Below, one piece after another: positions 7,788 to 15,795 of a stretch of DNA of 64,000 bases. The notes under the pieces were generated by a model. That model was given only the letters and a program-made list of their open reading frames with translations, ran no database searches and was not told where the DNA came from. A program made the translations under genes and the position numbers. The DNA comes from CAWBRT01 sp963819175 (lineage in GTDB: Bacteria > Acidobacteriota > Terriglobia > Terriglobales > Acidobacteriaceae): contig CAWFVJ010000021.1 in assembly GCA_963819175.1 (NCBI GenBank), positions 124,001 through 188,000 of the forward strand, given 5' to 3'. The stretch's first letter is position 1. Every line of letters begins with the position of its first letter.

Positions 7788-9392
7788 ATGGCTGGTAGTT
7801 CTCGTCGCTCCTTTTTTGTAGTGTTTCTGGTGATCTTGCTTTGCGGTTGTCTGGGCGTGGTTTTCGGACAGCGCATAGGAACCGGCTCGCCGGCAGGCGA
7901 CAATGACGTTCGCGACAGCTTGCGCTCGTTTACGCAGGTCTATGACCTCGTCGAACAAAACTATGCCGAGACCGTCAGTCCCGACAAGGCGATTTACAAC
8001 GGAGCCATCCCGGGGATGCTTCGCGTGCTCGACCCCCACTCCAACTTCTTCGATCCGAAGTCGTATGCCCTGCTTCGCGAGGAGCAGAGCGGCAAGTATT
8101 ACGGAGTTGGCATGCAGGTCGGCCCGCGCAATAACAAGGTGATTGTTATCGCGCCGTTTGCGGGCGCTCCCGCGTACCGGGCAGGGATTCGTCCAGGCGA
8201 CATCATCGTCTCGGTCGACGGCAAGCCCACGGACAACATGAGCGTCAGCGAAGTGGCCGAACTGCTGAAAGGGCCCAAAGGCACCGCGGTCAAGATTTCG
8301 GTAGTCCGCGAGGGCTCCGACAAACCGGTCGAGTTCGCCGTGATCCGCGATGAAATTCCACGCCACAGCGTCGATTTGCATTTCATGATTCGTCCGGGCA
8401 TCGGCTATCTCCACATCAGCGGCTTCCAGGAGACCACCGACCAGGAAGTGAACAAGGCATTGGACGCCATGGGAGATTTGAACGGCCTGATCCTTGACCT
8501 TCGCCAAAATCCGGGCGGGCTGCTCAGCGAGGGCGTGGGCGTCGCCGACAAGTTTCTCCGCAAGGGGCAGGTGATTGTCTCTCATCACGGACGTAATTCA
8601 CCGGAGAAGGTCTACCACGCCCAGCACGGAAACGGCGGTAAGGAGTTTCCGCTGGTCGTGTTGGTGAACCGTGGCAGCGCCTCGGCAGCCGAAATTGTCG
8701 CCGGAGCGATTCAGGATCACGACCGTGGCCTGATTGTCGGAGAGACGACGTTTGGCAAAGGACTGGTACAGACGGTCTATCCGCTGTCGGAGAACACCGG
8801 CTTGGCCCTGACCACCGCCAAGTATTACACCCCAAGCGGACGACTCATCCAACGCGATTATTCCGGCATTTCACTCTATGACTACTATTACACCCGGGAC
8901 GGCAGCTCGCAAAACTCGCCCCAGAACCATGATATAAAGCTGACCGACAGCGGTCGCACGGTCTACGGCGGAGGCGGCATCACGCCCGACGTGAAGTTGC
9001 CTACCATCAAGAGCAACAAGTTCCAGGACACCTTGCTGCAGAAGTATGCTTTCTTCAACTTCTCCAAGCATTACATCGCAATCCACAAGAGCATTGCCAA
9101 GGGTTTTGTGGTGGATGACGGGGTCATGCAAGAGTTTCGCCACTACCTGGGCGATCAGAAGGTCCCGTTTACCGAAGGCGAGCTGGCCGATAACCTCGAC
9201 TGGGTGAAGTCGAGCATAAAGACCGAGCTGTTTATCAGTCAGTTCGGCCAGGAAGAGGGCTTGCGCGTGCAGGCCGAATCCGATCCCAACGTGACCAAGG
9301 CCCTCGATCTGCTGCCGCAAGCCAAGCAATTGGCTGAGAATGCCCGCAAGATCATCGCCGAGCACAGCAATCCCCAGTTGGGAACTCGCTGA
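7788..9392 (+). CDS. Carboxy-terminal processing protease, S41 family (CtpA/Prc-like)
   Basis: Periplasmic serine protease of 534 residues that trims C termini of envelope proteins. An N-terminal hydrophobic segment (about residues 8-28) acts as signal or anchor. A PDZ domain follows (GVGMQVG to AGIRPGDIIVSVDG, about 105-180). The catalytic core has the serine-bearing motif GSASAAEIV at about residue 296 and the lysine-bearing motif TFGKG at about 322, the S41 Ser/Lys dyad. A helical C-terminal region of about 130 residues completes it. It is monocistronic, divergent from tatAC, and closed by a strong terminator. Confidence 0.94.
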   Translation: MAGSSRRSFFVVFLVILLCGCLGVVFGQRIGTGSPAGDNDVRDSLRSFTQVYDLVEQNYAETVSPDKAIYNGAIPGMLRVLDPHSNFFDPKSYALLREEQSGKYYGVGMQVGPRNNKVIVIAPFAGAPAYRAGIRPGDIIVSVDGKPTDNMSVSEVAELLKGPKGTAVKISVVREGSDKPVEFAVIRDEIPRHSVDLHFMIRPGIGYLHISGFQETTDQEVNKALDAMGDLNGLILDLRQNPGGLLSEGVGVADKFLRKGQVIVSHHGRNSPEKVYHAQHGNGGKEFPLVVLVNRGSASAAEIVAGAIQDHDRGLIVGETTFGKGLVQTVYPLSENTGLALTTAKYYTPSGRLIQRDYSGISLYDYYYTRDGSSQNSPQNHDIKLTDSGRTVYGGGGITPDVKLPTIKSNKFQDTLLQKYAFFNFSKHYIAIHKSIAKGFVVDDGVMQEFRHYLGDQKVPFTEGELADNLDWVKSSIKTELFISQFGQEEGLRVQAESDPNVTKALDLLPQAKQLAENARKIIAEHSNPQLGTR

Positions 9393-9423
9393 TCGGCAAG
9401 TTAAGACGATGGTTTTTCTATTC

Positions 9424-9450
9424 GGCCCGCTTCGGCGGGCCTTTTGTTTT
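9424..9450 (+). terminator. Rho-independent terminator of the S41 protease gene
   Basis: A 7-bp perfect stem (GGCCCGC / GCGGGCC) closed by a TTCG tetraloop is followed by CTTTTGTTTT. It begins 31 bases after the stop codon. The UUCG-type loop and T-rich tail make this a textbook intrinsic terminator. Confidence 0.92.
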
Positions 9451-9457
9451 CCCCATG

Positions 9458-9655
9458 GGCTGCTGAAAAACTTGTAGGAATGTCATCCTGAGGTCGCTCC
9501 GATTTTGCGGGGGTTCCCGGCATGCGCAGTAGTTGCGCATTTTGGGGCGGGCGACCGAAGGATCTGCTTTTCTTTTAGCGCGCGCAAACAGCAGATCCTT
9601 CGCTCTCGCTCAGGACCGGCCTAGTGACACCTCGGAGAGTAGTTTTTCGGCAGCC
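9458..9655. repeat. Interspersed palindromic repeat, family B, full copy
   Basis: About 198 bases running from GGCTGCTGAAAAA to TTTTTCGGCAGCC. Inner arms are TGTCATCCTGAGG on the left and TCGCTCAGGA on the right, and a central GAAGGATCTGCTTTT faces AACAGCAGATCCTTC. Other copies are at 12239-18153 (split by a transposon), about 19709-19824, 29446-29545 and 38545-38664. The palindrome could fold into a long hairpin if transcribed. This copy shows what the split copy looked like before insertion. Confidence 0.8.
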
Positions 9656-9746
9656 TGTATAGTCCGTACCCCACGTTAGCCCAACAGCGGCAAATGTGGA
9701 CCACCCTGACATTGCAGAGTCAGACGGAAATGCAGCTACCCCAGGT
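9656..9746. repeat. Family C repeat copy
   Basis: CCCCACGTTAGCCCAACAGC facing AAATGTGGACCACC at 9668-9705, followed by unstructured sequence. It is a small palindromic unit shared with about six other sites in the window. No gene is visible. Confidence 0.55.
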
Positions 9747-10001
9747 TAGAGCGGTTCCCCGGTTGCTATATCCGGTGTTCCCGCAAGTCGTCATCCCGAC
9801 CGGAGCGTCTAGCGCCCGCAGGCCGGAGCAGCCAAGCTGCGTACCCGAATGCACTCGATAAGCAAGAAGCTATTCAAGCCGCGGAGTGGAGGGATATTGT
9901 GTTTTTCGGCAAACCACAAGATTTCTCGACTCGCGCCAAAACACGGCGCTCGCTCGAAATGACGTTGATTCCCGGATACGGCATCTCGGGAAGCGCTCTA
10001 G
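9747..10001 (+). repeat. Interspersed repeat, family A, about 255 bp
   Basis: The unit starts TAGAGCGGTTCC and ends GGGAAGCGCTCTAG, so its tips are inverted (CTAGAGC-like). Inside are TATATCCGGTGTTCCCG, a GCAGGCCGGAGCAGCC block and an inverted pair around CACAAGATTTCTCGACTCG. Near-identical copies are at 19397-19648 and 22860-23112, a shorter inverted copy at 60013-60192, a half copy at 22222-22272 and a degenerate copy at 26515-26662. It encodes no credible protein and is probably a non-autonomous mobile or REP-type element. Confidence 0.8.
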
Positions 10002-10080
10002 CCCAACGACGGGCGAACCTGGGGTACCCGACGAGCCAAGTCCCACATCCGCTAACTGCGGCAGATGTGGGGCACCTTCA
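10002..10080. repeat. Family C repeat copy next to family A
   Basis: GCCCAACGACGGGCGAACC, then TCCCACATCCGCTAACTGCGG facing GCAGATGTGGGGCACC. The last segment equals the one spanning the start of the M28 lipoprotein gene at 6270-6300, in the same orientation. It sits just after the stop of the convergent TPR gene. Confidence 0.55.
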
Positions 10081-10094
10081 CGGCGCGGTGTGGT

Positions 10095-11330
10095 TCACCT
10101 GTATTGGTACGGCTGCTGCATGTGTTGGCGGGCGGTCTCGGCGGACCCGGTATGGTTGCCGGCCAGAAGCAAGGACTGGTAGCGATCGACCGCTAAATCG
10201 CGCTTCTGGATGGTGTCGTACATCTCGCCTGCGGCAAGCATGGCGCGCTCGATCAGTTCGCGGCTGGCACCAGGATAGGTTCCGACTGAGTCGAAGGCCT
10301 CGGCAGCTTCCAGGAAACGGTGCTGCCCGCGCAGGGCGTTTCCCAGGAAAAAGGCGGCGGTGGCCGGCTCGGGAAGCGGATATTTCTTCTCTCTATAGTT
10401 AACCAGGATCTGGCGGTAGGCGGCGATCGATTCCGGCCCGTGGCCCGCCGCCGCCAGCAGATGCGCGTATTCCAGGGCAATCATGCAACTGCGGGGATAA
10501 GCGACGCTCATCCCCTGCACCAGCCGAAGCGCCTCGTCGTAGGCCTGCTCCCGGCGCAGGAACAGCGCCAGCACAATCTGCGCGTCCGGACTGGCCAGCG
10601 AGCCAGCGTTGGATAGCTGCCGCAGCATATCCAGGCCCCTCTGCCTGTTACCCCCAATGCCGATAATCGAGGCCGAAACCCTTAGCGGCCAACTCATGCT
10701 GCCAATCACGTAGTTGTGAACCCCGACCGTCAACTTAGCGTCAACATAGTCGGGGTCGAGCTCCAAAACCCGCTCATGGTCCCGGCGAGCGGCGATGGCA
10801 GCCTTTATCCCGCTGAGCCAGGCTTTTTCGCCCATGCCCATGAAAGTGCAGCGCAGGGCGCGGGCAGCACCCCTGGCGTAAAGGGCGTCAACATCGTCGG
10901 GATTCTGGGCGAGCAATCGATTGGCCTGGGCCTCGGCGCGGGCATCCAACTCCAGAATTCGCGCCCTTGCGGCAGGGTCCAGCGGCCGGGAGGCCTTGCG
11001 ATCCATGAAGCTGTCGTTGGCGTAACTTTCCGTATCCAGCGCTCCTATCCGGTACAGCTCCTTGAATAGGACAGCCGACAGCAGATAGTTGGTGGCAAAA
11101 GGATCGTCTGGATGTTCTCTTACCAGGGTTTCGAACCCCCGGATCGCACGGTCATAATCCTGGTTGTAGAAGTCGTCGAAGGCCTTTTTCGCGATAGGGT
11201 TGTTATTGAAATGGACAAAACGAAGGGTTTCGGCGGGGTTCCGCTCCGAAGCGGCAACCGCCGAAACAGAAATCATCGCCAGGATGAGGGCCAAAACGCA
11301 GAATCGAGGTACTGATTGCCTGATCTTCAC
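10095..11330 (-). CDS. Secreted TPR-repeat protein, function unknown
   Basis: A 411-residue protein with a clear signal peptide (VLALILAMISVSAVAA, about residues 12-27), so it acts in the envelope. The mature part is almost entirely helical repeats of TPR type, with recurring patterns such as YDRAIRGFETLV, YDEALRLVQGM and FLEAAEAFDSV. A stretch of glycine, methionine and isoleucine in the middle (MSWPLRVSASIIGIGGN) breaks the pattern. No catalytic motif is seen. TPR proteins serve as assembly or interaction scaffolds; the partner cannot be inferred. It is transcribed alone between repeats and rlpA. Confidence 0.8.
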   Translation of the reverse strand: MKIRQSVPRFCVLALILAMISVSAVAASERNPAETLRFVHFNNNPIAKKAFDDFYNQDYDRAIRGFETLVREHPDDPFATNYLLSAVLFKELYRIGALDTESYANDSFMDRKASRPLDPAARARILELDARAEAQANRLLAQNPDDVDALYARGAARALRCTFMGMGEKAWLSGIKAAIAARRDHERVLELDPDYVDAKLTVGVHNYVIGSMSWPLRVSASIIGIGGNRQRGLDMLRQLSNAGSLASPDAQIVLALFLRREQAYDEALRLVQGMSVAYPRSCMIALEYAHLLAAAGHGPESIAAYRQILVNYREKKYPLPEPATAAFFLGNALRGQHRFLEAAEAFDSVGTYPGASRELIERAMLAAGEMYDTIQKRDLAVDRYQSLLLAGNHTGSAETARQHMQQPYQYR

Positions 11331-11452
11331 TTCTGAATATAGAGTCTACCCGAACTCAAAAGCGGACGAAAGGATTAGGTTTCGGCGAAACCAGGGAGGT
11401 ATGTCCCTATTTCGTTTCGTTCAAGGTCGCTGCCCAGAAAGAGTCCGCGAGC

Positions 11453-11932
11453 CTATTCGCTTGCGGCCCTGAGGTAACGGGAAGGATTGTTGGCGGCTAG
11501 CATCGTGGCGTTCTGGTCAACAACGTCTAGCCTGACCTTCTGGATGCCCTTGCGACTGAACTGCAGGATTTCCGCCGCTTTATAGGAAAGATCAATCACC
11601 CGGCCCGGCGTAACCGGCCCCCGGTCATTGATTCGGACGATAACAGAGCGCGAATTGTTCAGATTGGTGACCCGTACGAAACTGCCCAGAGGCAGCTCCG
11701 GATGCGCGGCAGTGAGCTTAAACATATCGTAGGTTTCACCGCTGGCAGTCGCCTTGCCGTTGAACAATTCGCCATACCACGATGCTTTGCCCACCTGGTA
11801 GGGCTTGGCTGGCTTAGCCTCAGTCAGCCTTGGGGCTATGCGCTTGACCGTGTAGTCGTGCAGGCTGGGTGCCGCGCCCAAGGTACTGACCAGAACAGCA
11901 GCCAGCATCGATTGGGTCAGTACTCGTCGCAT
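11453..11932 (-). CDS. rlpA: RlpA-like double-psi beta-barrel protein
   Basis: A 159-residue exported protein with an N-terminal signal (LTQSMLAAVLVSTLGAAP). The core matches the RlpA double-psi barrel: ASWYGELFNGKATASGE, then LPLGSFVRVTN and VRINDRGP. The NDRGP aspartate and the histidine in TAAHPELPLG occupy the positions of the catalytic pair in lytic transglycosylases of the MltA/EXLX barrel group. RlpA acts on naked glycan strands at septa. No SPOR domain is present, so this is the short form. The spacing to the upstream repeats and the downstream TPR gene suggests a separate unit. Confidence 0.9.
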   Translation of the reverse strand: MRRVLTQSMLAAVLVSTLGAAPSLHDYTVKRIAPRLTEAKPAKPYQVGKASWYGELFNGKATASGETYDMFKLTAAHPELPLGSFVRVTNLNNSRSVIVRINDRGPVTPGRVIDLSYKAAEILQFSRKGIQKVRLDVVDQNATMLAANNPSRYLRAASE

Positions 11933-12156
11933 CCAATACCTCGTCTTTCAAATTTCCGAGTTACAGTTACGGCACGGGCCCAGTCGCCTTAAACAGGCGA
12001 CCTTCTAATTCTAGGTGCAATAGAGACTTACGGTCAATAACTAAGGAGAAACCCTGAATTTTTGCTTGCCTTTTCGATGCGATTGTGCTAAGCAAAAAGC
12101 AGAGTATCCCAAAGGCAGCCTTTCACCATCGCACCCTTCATTTGGGGGAAACTCTG

Positions 12157-12238
12157 AACGAGCCTTGCTCGCAGAACCGAGGTCCCTCAGGGGCTAAAGC
12201 CTCCTTAGGTTTTGCTGGTCTTACATACGGGCTGAACA
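12157..12238. repeat. Family D repeat (GGGGCTAAAGCC type)
   Basis: The 370-base gap 11933-12302 contains no gene. Its distal part carries CCCTCAGGGGCTAAAGCCTCC and ACATACGGGCTGAACAGG, which recur almost unchanged at 19655-19710 and, as the GGGCTAAAGCCCC core, at about 46115. It abuts a family B repeat in both 12.2 kb and 19.7 kb copies, so D and B travel together. Confidence 0.6.
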
Positions 12239-12302
12239 GGCTGCTGAAAAAGTCGTAGAGTGTCATCCTGAGGTCGCGCCGATTGTGCGCGTCCGAAGGA
12301 TC
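12239..12302. repeat. Left part of a family B repeat interrupted by the transposon
   Basis: GGCTGCTGAAAAAG to CGTCCGAAGGATC. The sequence stops at the element end and resumes at 18064 with GAAGGATCTGCTTTC and the rest of the palindrome. The final eight bases (12295-12302, GAAGGATC) are the left copy of the target duplication. Confidence 0.92.
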
Positions 12303-12389
12303 GGCAATAATATATTTGACTGACTTTCAGGGTAGAATGGATGGCTAAAAATAGCCAGTGAGGGAAAGTCACTGGCGGAAAGGAAACAA

Positions 12390-12629
12390 ATGAACTCGCT
12401 TGCTGCTGATATGCTTCTGAAAACCCTAGCCGATATGGGGAACGCTATAGCCGACTCTCAGGTGCGGATTAAGGCACTTGAAACGGCTCTTCAGAAGTAC
12501 GAACCGAATATGTATCAGTGTTACCTAAAAGCTGTGGACGAGGAGAGTCAGGCCAAAGCGACGAGTGGACAGAAGCCAGTCTCTCCCGCAGGCGTTGCAA
12601 ACCTTCGATCATTGCTTGTTCGGGATTAG
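12390..12629 (+). CDS. Small passenger protein, unknown
   Basis: A 79-residue protein starting at an ATG preceded by GGAAAGGAAAC. It is helical and soluble by appearance (LLKTLADMGNAIADSQVRIKALETALQK), with no cysteine motif, signal or membrane segment. It is the first gene inside the left end of the transposable unit and is followed by a plausible terminator, so it looks like an independent transcript. I do not recognise the family. A competing antisense frame exists but lacks comparable start signals. Confidence 0.55.
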   Translation: MNSLAADMLLKTLADMGNAIADSQVRIKALETALQKYEPNMYQCYLKAVDEESQAKATSGQKPVSPAGVANLRSLLVRD

Positions 12630-12695
12630 ATTCAATTTTTGCTTGCACGTTCAACACACTCCATGCGAAGATTCGCGTGGATGCGTGAACCCTTT

Positions 12696-12727
12696 AAGGC
12701 TCCGGCTGGCACCGGGGCTTTTCTATT
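12696..12727 (+). terminator. Probable intrinsic terminator of the 79-residue gene
   Basis: AAGGCTCCGG, loop CTGGCA, CCGGGGCTTT, then TCTATTTG. All ten stem positions pair (two or three wobbles). It lies about 67 bases after the stop codon. Confidence 0.75.
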
Positions 12728-12869
12728 TGTGATTAAATCATAGCTGTCAAGCGCACTAGTTGTTGATGCCGTGACAGGGGTGTGATTTAATCAGGCAAAA
12801 GAACGCCCGCCTGCCAGGGCGGGGATTCTAGGTTTGGGCGTCGCCAAATCATAGCATGAGGTGCGCCCA

Positions 12870-13112
12870 ATGGAAGAAAGATTCCCCACAATTTCGTTTT
12901 GCTGTGAGTGTGGAAAGCGTCTCTATACGATAAGCACGAATGTTATTAGCTGCGATTGGAAGCTAGAATGTCCGAAGTGTGGCCTGCACTACGAATGCAG
13001 CGATTCTATCATCGCAAGACTCGTTTCCCCTTCGACTTCTGAGAAACAAGATTTGAACGCTGCACGTCCGAACGCGAATACGTGTGCAAATCCTTGCAGT
13101 GATGGCAAATGA
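12870..13112 (+). CDS. Small zinc-ribbon-like passenger protein
   Basis: About 80 residues from the ATG at 12870 (a GTG nine bases upstream is also possible). Two cysteine pairs (CCECGK at about residue 11, CPKCGL at about 34) and a later CANPC suggest a zinc ribbon. Its last 100 bases overlap, on the opposite strand, a second zinc-ribbon ORF (13009-13218); probably only one of these is translated over the shared part. No signal or membrane segment. Function unknown. Confidence 0.5.
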   Translation: MEERFPTISFCCECGKRLYTISTNVISCDWKLECPKCGLHYECSDSIIARLVSPSTSEKQDLNAARPNANTCANPCSDGK

Positions 13113-13218
13113 TTTCGATTCGAGACGGGAGTTCACTTCCGGCATGTGGCGTGATTGTGGCAGTGAGCGTTTTCTTGGTCTTTGGGCAGACAAAATAGAG
13201 TCTTTGCACAACAGGCAT
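13009..13218 (-). CDS. Small two-CxxC-type protein, third gene of the passenger operon
   Basis: A 69-residue protein with a phage- and plasmid-like zinc-ribbon layout: FVCPKTKKT near the N terminus and CHHCKDLHTYS in the middle. The ATG at 13216-13218 has a good ribosome site (GAGGGG, 7-base spacer) that lies within the stop region of the preceding 55-residue gene, 12 bases away. This supports cotranslation with the two upstream genes. Function unknown. Confidence 0.62.
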   Translation of the reverse strand: MPVVQRLYFVCPKTKKTLTATITPHAGSELPSRIEIICHHCKDLHTYSRSDVQRSNLVSQKSKGKRVLR

Positions 13219-13230
13219 CGCGGTTCCCCT

Positions 13231-13398
13231 CTATTTATTAACCGAGCGAATCTCTTCGAGAATCTCGTCTCGTACCTGATGCAGTTCTTCCCGAATGGCT
13301 TTTACAAGTTCGTCCCGTTCTTCTCTCTTGTCGCGCAAATAAAGCAACTTCCAGAGGATGAGTGCCGGAACGCCTATGATAATCAGCAGCCAATTCAT
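13231..13398 (-). CDS. 55-residue single-pass membrane coiled-coil peptide
   Basis: Starts MNWLLIIIGVPALILW, a single membrane segment, followed by a highly charged helix (LRDKREERDELVKAIREELH, then QVRDEILEEIRSVNK). A ribosome site (GAGG) lies inside the end of the DUF3800 gene, whose stop codon is 4 bases upstream of this ATG. It is the middle gene of a tight three-gene operon. A membrane helix followed by an amphipathic charged helix resembles small anchor or holin-accessory peptides; no function is assigned. Confidence 0.65.
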   Translation of the reverse strand: MNWLLIIIGVPALILWKLLYLRDKREERDELVKAIREELHQVRDEILEEIRSVNK

Positions 13399-13402
13399 AT
13401 AA

Positions 13403-14158
13403 TTACGCCTCTGCCTCTATAAGTTCCTTTAGTGTTCTCAGAACTCCAGCATGAATATACTTGGCGTTAACCTTTAGCTTTCTTTCAAAGATAGCCCGGA
13501 GTGCATCGCGCATCTTTTCAGTCTCGGGCATCACTGTGTCGGTGACAAAGCGGAAAGTCTCATAAGCAATCATATCGGCGGGTTGAAGGCCGATTGATTG
13601 TTCCCATGGCATTGGGATAATGCCGACAAAGAACTTTCTCAACTCCCATCGGACATCATCCACCATTCGGTTATAGGCTTCCAACGCTTCCACATCCCAA
13701 TTTCCTCTTTCGTGGACAATTAAGACTTGATCGTTTGGATAGTGCTCGCTCATGGTGTGGCCGATTTCAACTAGCATATGCCTAATGCATAAAGCATATC
13801 CTTTGGCCTGTACATTTTCCTTGTCAGTGTCGGGGAAAACCTCAAGAATGGCATTCATGTCGGTTGCCATACAAATAGCCTGCATATCTCGCTTTTGGAT
13901 GGTGGACATAAACTTCTTGGAGAAAGCGATGCTCATTGGCCGATCCCAGTTCTCGAACTCGTTGTCGAGGGCGTTCAATGGCGCGGCGTGGAATCTTTCG
14001 ACTTGCTGGTTTGGCGCATTTCTCGAATTGATATACGCGAGCCGCTTTGCCCACATCCGCTCGAATCGCTTCCATTCGAGTTCATTAGCCAGCCATCCAC
14101 CGACACACATGGCGCGTGAGCCGTAGCTTTCATCGAACTGGAACTTAAGAACGGCCAC
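13403..14158 (-). CDS. DUF3800 family protein, passenger gene
   Basis: A 251-residue soluble protein. The N terminus has the DUF3800 hallmark of an acidic DES motif at the end of the first strand (KFQFDESYG), and the C-terminal half has the matching LQPADMIAYETFR motif. This pairing resembles an RNase-H-like active site and is characteristic of the family, which is frequent on mobile elements; no biochemical role is established. The GTG start at 14156-14158 follows AGAGGA. It leads an operon with the 55- and 69-residue genes. The IS21 end lies 52 bases upstream, so the native promoter may be cut or replaced. Confidence 0.75.
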   Translation of the reverse strand: MAVLKFQFDESYGSRAMCVGGWLANELEWKRFERMWAKRLAYINSRNAPNQQVERFHAAPLNALDNEFENWDRPMSIAFSKKFMSTIQKRDMQAICMATDMNAILEVFPDTDKENVQAKGYALCIRHMLVEIGHTMSEHYPNDQVLIVHERGNWDVEALEAYNRMVDDVRWELRKFFVGIIPMPWEQSIGLQPADMIAYETFRFVTDTVMPETEKMRDALRAIFERKLKVNAKYIHAGVLRTLKELIEAEA

Positions 14159-14203
14159 AATCTTATGTCCTCTTGCACTCGGATGTATGAGCCGCGCTAG
14201 ATC

Positions 14204-14210
14204 GCTAATC
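14204..14210. repeat. Target duplication, left copy (IS21 insertion)
   Basis: GCTAATC here and again at 16747-16753, directly abutting both ends of the IS21-family element. Seven bases fits the 4-8 bp range of this family. Confidence 0.8.
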
Positions 14211-14295
14211 TGACGGGCGACAATAGAAATTCCCGGCTGGCGACAGTCAGAATTCCCGATCCAACCACAAATTGAGCCAAGCTGGTTCCGGTCTT

Positions 14296-15795
14296 ATGGA
14301 CGGAGGCGGATTGGTCACTGACAAGCAGGTTCGGAGGTTATTTGTGTTGGTGAAGACAACGGGAAATCAAGAAACGGCGGCAGCGAAGGCGGGAATGGAC
14401 GCAAAGACAGCGCGCAAGTATCGGCGTCTGGGAAAGCTGCCGAGCGAATTGCCGGTAGCACCGCGGTGGCGGAATCAACCGGACCCATTCATCGAAGTCT
14501 GGGGAGAGATTTGCGAGCTTCTGGAAATCAACGCCGGGCTGGAAGCCAAGACGATATTCGAGTTTTTGCAGCGGCGTTCCCCAGGCGAGTTTGCCGACGG
14601 GCAGTTGCGCACGTTGCAGCGTCGTGTGAAGGGTTGGCGGGCGACCGAGGGACCGGCCAAGGAGGTGTTTTTCACGCAGAAACATTCGCCAGGCCGACTG
14701 GGAGCGTCGGACTTCACCCATATGGAAGAGCTGGGCATCACGATCCAAGGACAGAGCTTCCCCCACTTGATCTATCACTTCGTGCTGACGTACTCGAACT
14801 GGGAAGCGGGAACAGTGTGCTATTCGGAAAGCTTCGAGAGTCTTTGTGAAGGACTCCAGAACGCGGTATGGGAACTGGGCAAGGTTCCGCAGCGGCATCG
14901 GACCGATCGGCTATCGACAGCGGTTAGCAACACGAGCGATCCAGTCGAGTTCACGGAGCGCTATAAGGGCCTGATGCGCCATTACGGACTGGAGGCTGAA
15001 AAAACGCAAGCCGGTCATGGCAATGAGAACGGCGATGTAGAGCAGCGGCACCATCGTTTCAAACGGGCGATAGCGCAGGAACTGATGCTGCGCGGCAGTC
15101 GGGACTTCGCCAGCATGGAAGCGTATCAGCGGTTTCTGCGGATGTTGTTCGATCGCTTAAACGCTGGGCGCAAGCAACGACTCGCAGAAGAGATGAAGGT
15201 TATGAGACTGCTCCCTGAGCGCCGCATGGAGTCCTGCAAGCGAGAGCGGGTGAAGGTGGATTCGGGCAGTTTGATCTACGCGGATCGGAATGCGTACTCA
15301 GTGCCAAGCCGGTTGATCGGCGAGCAGGTGGAAGCACGCCTGTACATGGATCATGTGGAAGTTTGGTATGGCCAGAAAAAGGTTGAGCAGATGCCGCGCC
15401 TGCGCGGACGGCGGAAACATCGTGTTGATTACCGCCACATTATCGACTGGCTAGTGCGCAAGCCCGGGGCCTTCGAGAACTACCGTTATCGTGATGAGTT
15501 GTTTCCGACCAGCCGATTCCGCATGGTGTTCGATGTGCTTCAGTGTCAGCTTGGCAAGCCCAAGGGCAGCAAGGAGTATCTGAAGATTCTGGAGTTGGCA
15601 GCCAAAGACAGCGAGGTCCAGGTAGACGAGGCATTGCGTTCCTTGCTGGAGGGAGGAATCGAGGAAATCAGTGCTGAGCGAATCGAGGCCATGCTTGGCT
15701 TCCACCGCGGTGATGCCATCCGGGATGTGCAGGTGGCCGCAGTCGACCTCGGGCTGTTTGACCAGTTGTGCGATGTGCGGGAGGTGTTGCAATGA
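14296..15795 (+). CDS. istA: IS21-family transposase IstA
   Basis: DDE transposase of about 500 residues. The N-terminal helix-turn-helix region contains GNQETAAAKAGMDAKTARKYRR. The catalytic core includes SDFTHME (first Asp), a middle RTDRLS segment and GDVEQRHHRFKRA (Glu), the order expected of IstA. The frame is open from a TTG at 14272; the ATG at 14296 or a TTG at 14311 preceded by GGAGG are better starts. The stop overlaps the istB start in ATGA, the usual translational coupling of this pair. No frameshift is seen, in contrast with several chromosomal genes. Confidence 0.93.
   Translation: MDGGGLVTDKQVRRLFVLVKTTGNQETAAAKAGMDAKTARKYRRLGKLPSELPVAPRWRNQPDPFIEVWGEICELLEINAGLEAKTIFEFLQRRSPGEFADGQLRTLQRRVKGWRATEGPAKEVFFTQKHSPGRLGASDFTHMEELGITIQGQSFPHLIYHFVLTYSNWEAGTVCYSESFESLCEGLQNAVWELGKVPQRHRTDRLSTAVSNTSDPVEFTERYKGLMRHYGLEAEKTQAGHGNENGDVEQRHHRFKRAIAQELMLRGSRDFASMEAYQRFLRMLFDRLNAGRKQRLAEEMKVMRLLPERRMESCKRERVKVDSGSLIYADRNAYSVPSRLIGEQVEARLYMDHVEVWYGQKKVEQMPRLRGRRKHRVDYRHIIDWLVRKPGAFENYRYRDELFPTSRFRMVFDVLQCQLGKPKGSKEYLKILELAAKDSEVQVDEALRSLLEGGIEEISAERIEAMLGFHRGDAIRDVQVAAVDLGLFDQLCDVREVLQ

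Noticed and set aside
7665..8588. 307-codon minus-strand open frame
   Set aside because: Antisense to the S41 protease and crosses the divergent promoter region.
9886..10402. ORFs across family A repeats
   Set aside because: The same peptide text recurs wherever the repeat occurs, and it begins and ends arbitrarily in flanking DNA.
12469..12657. 62-codon minus-strand ORF inside the transposon
   Set aside because: Antisense to the 79-residue gene, which has the better start and a terminator.
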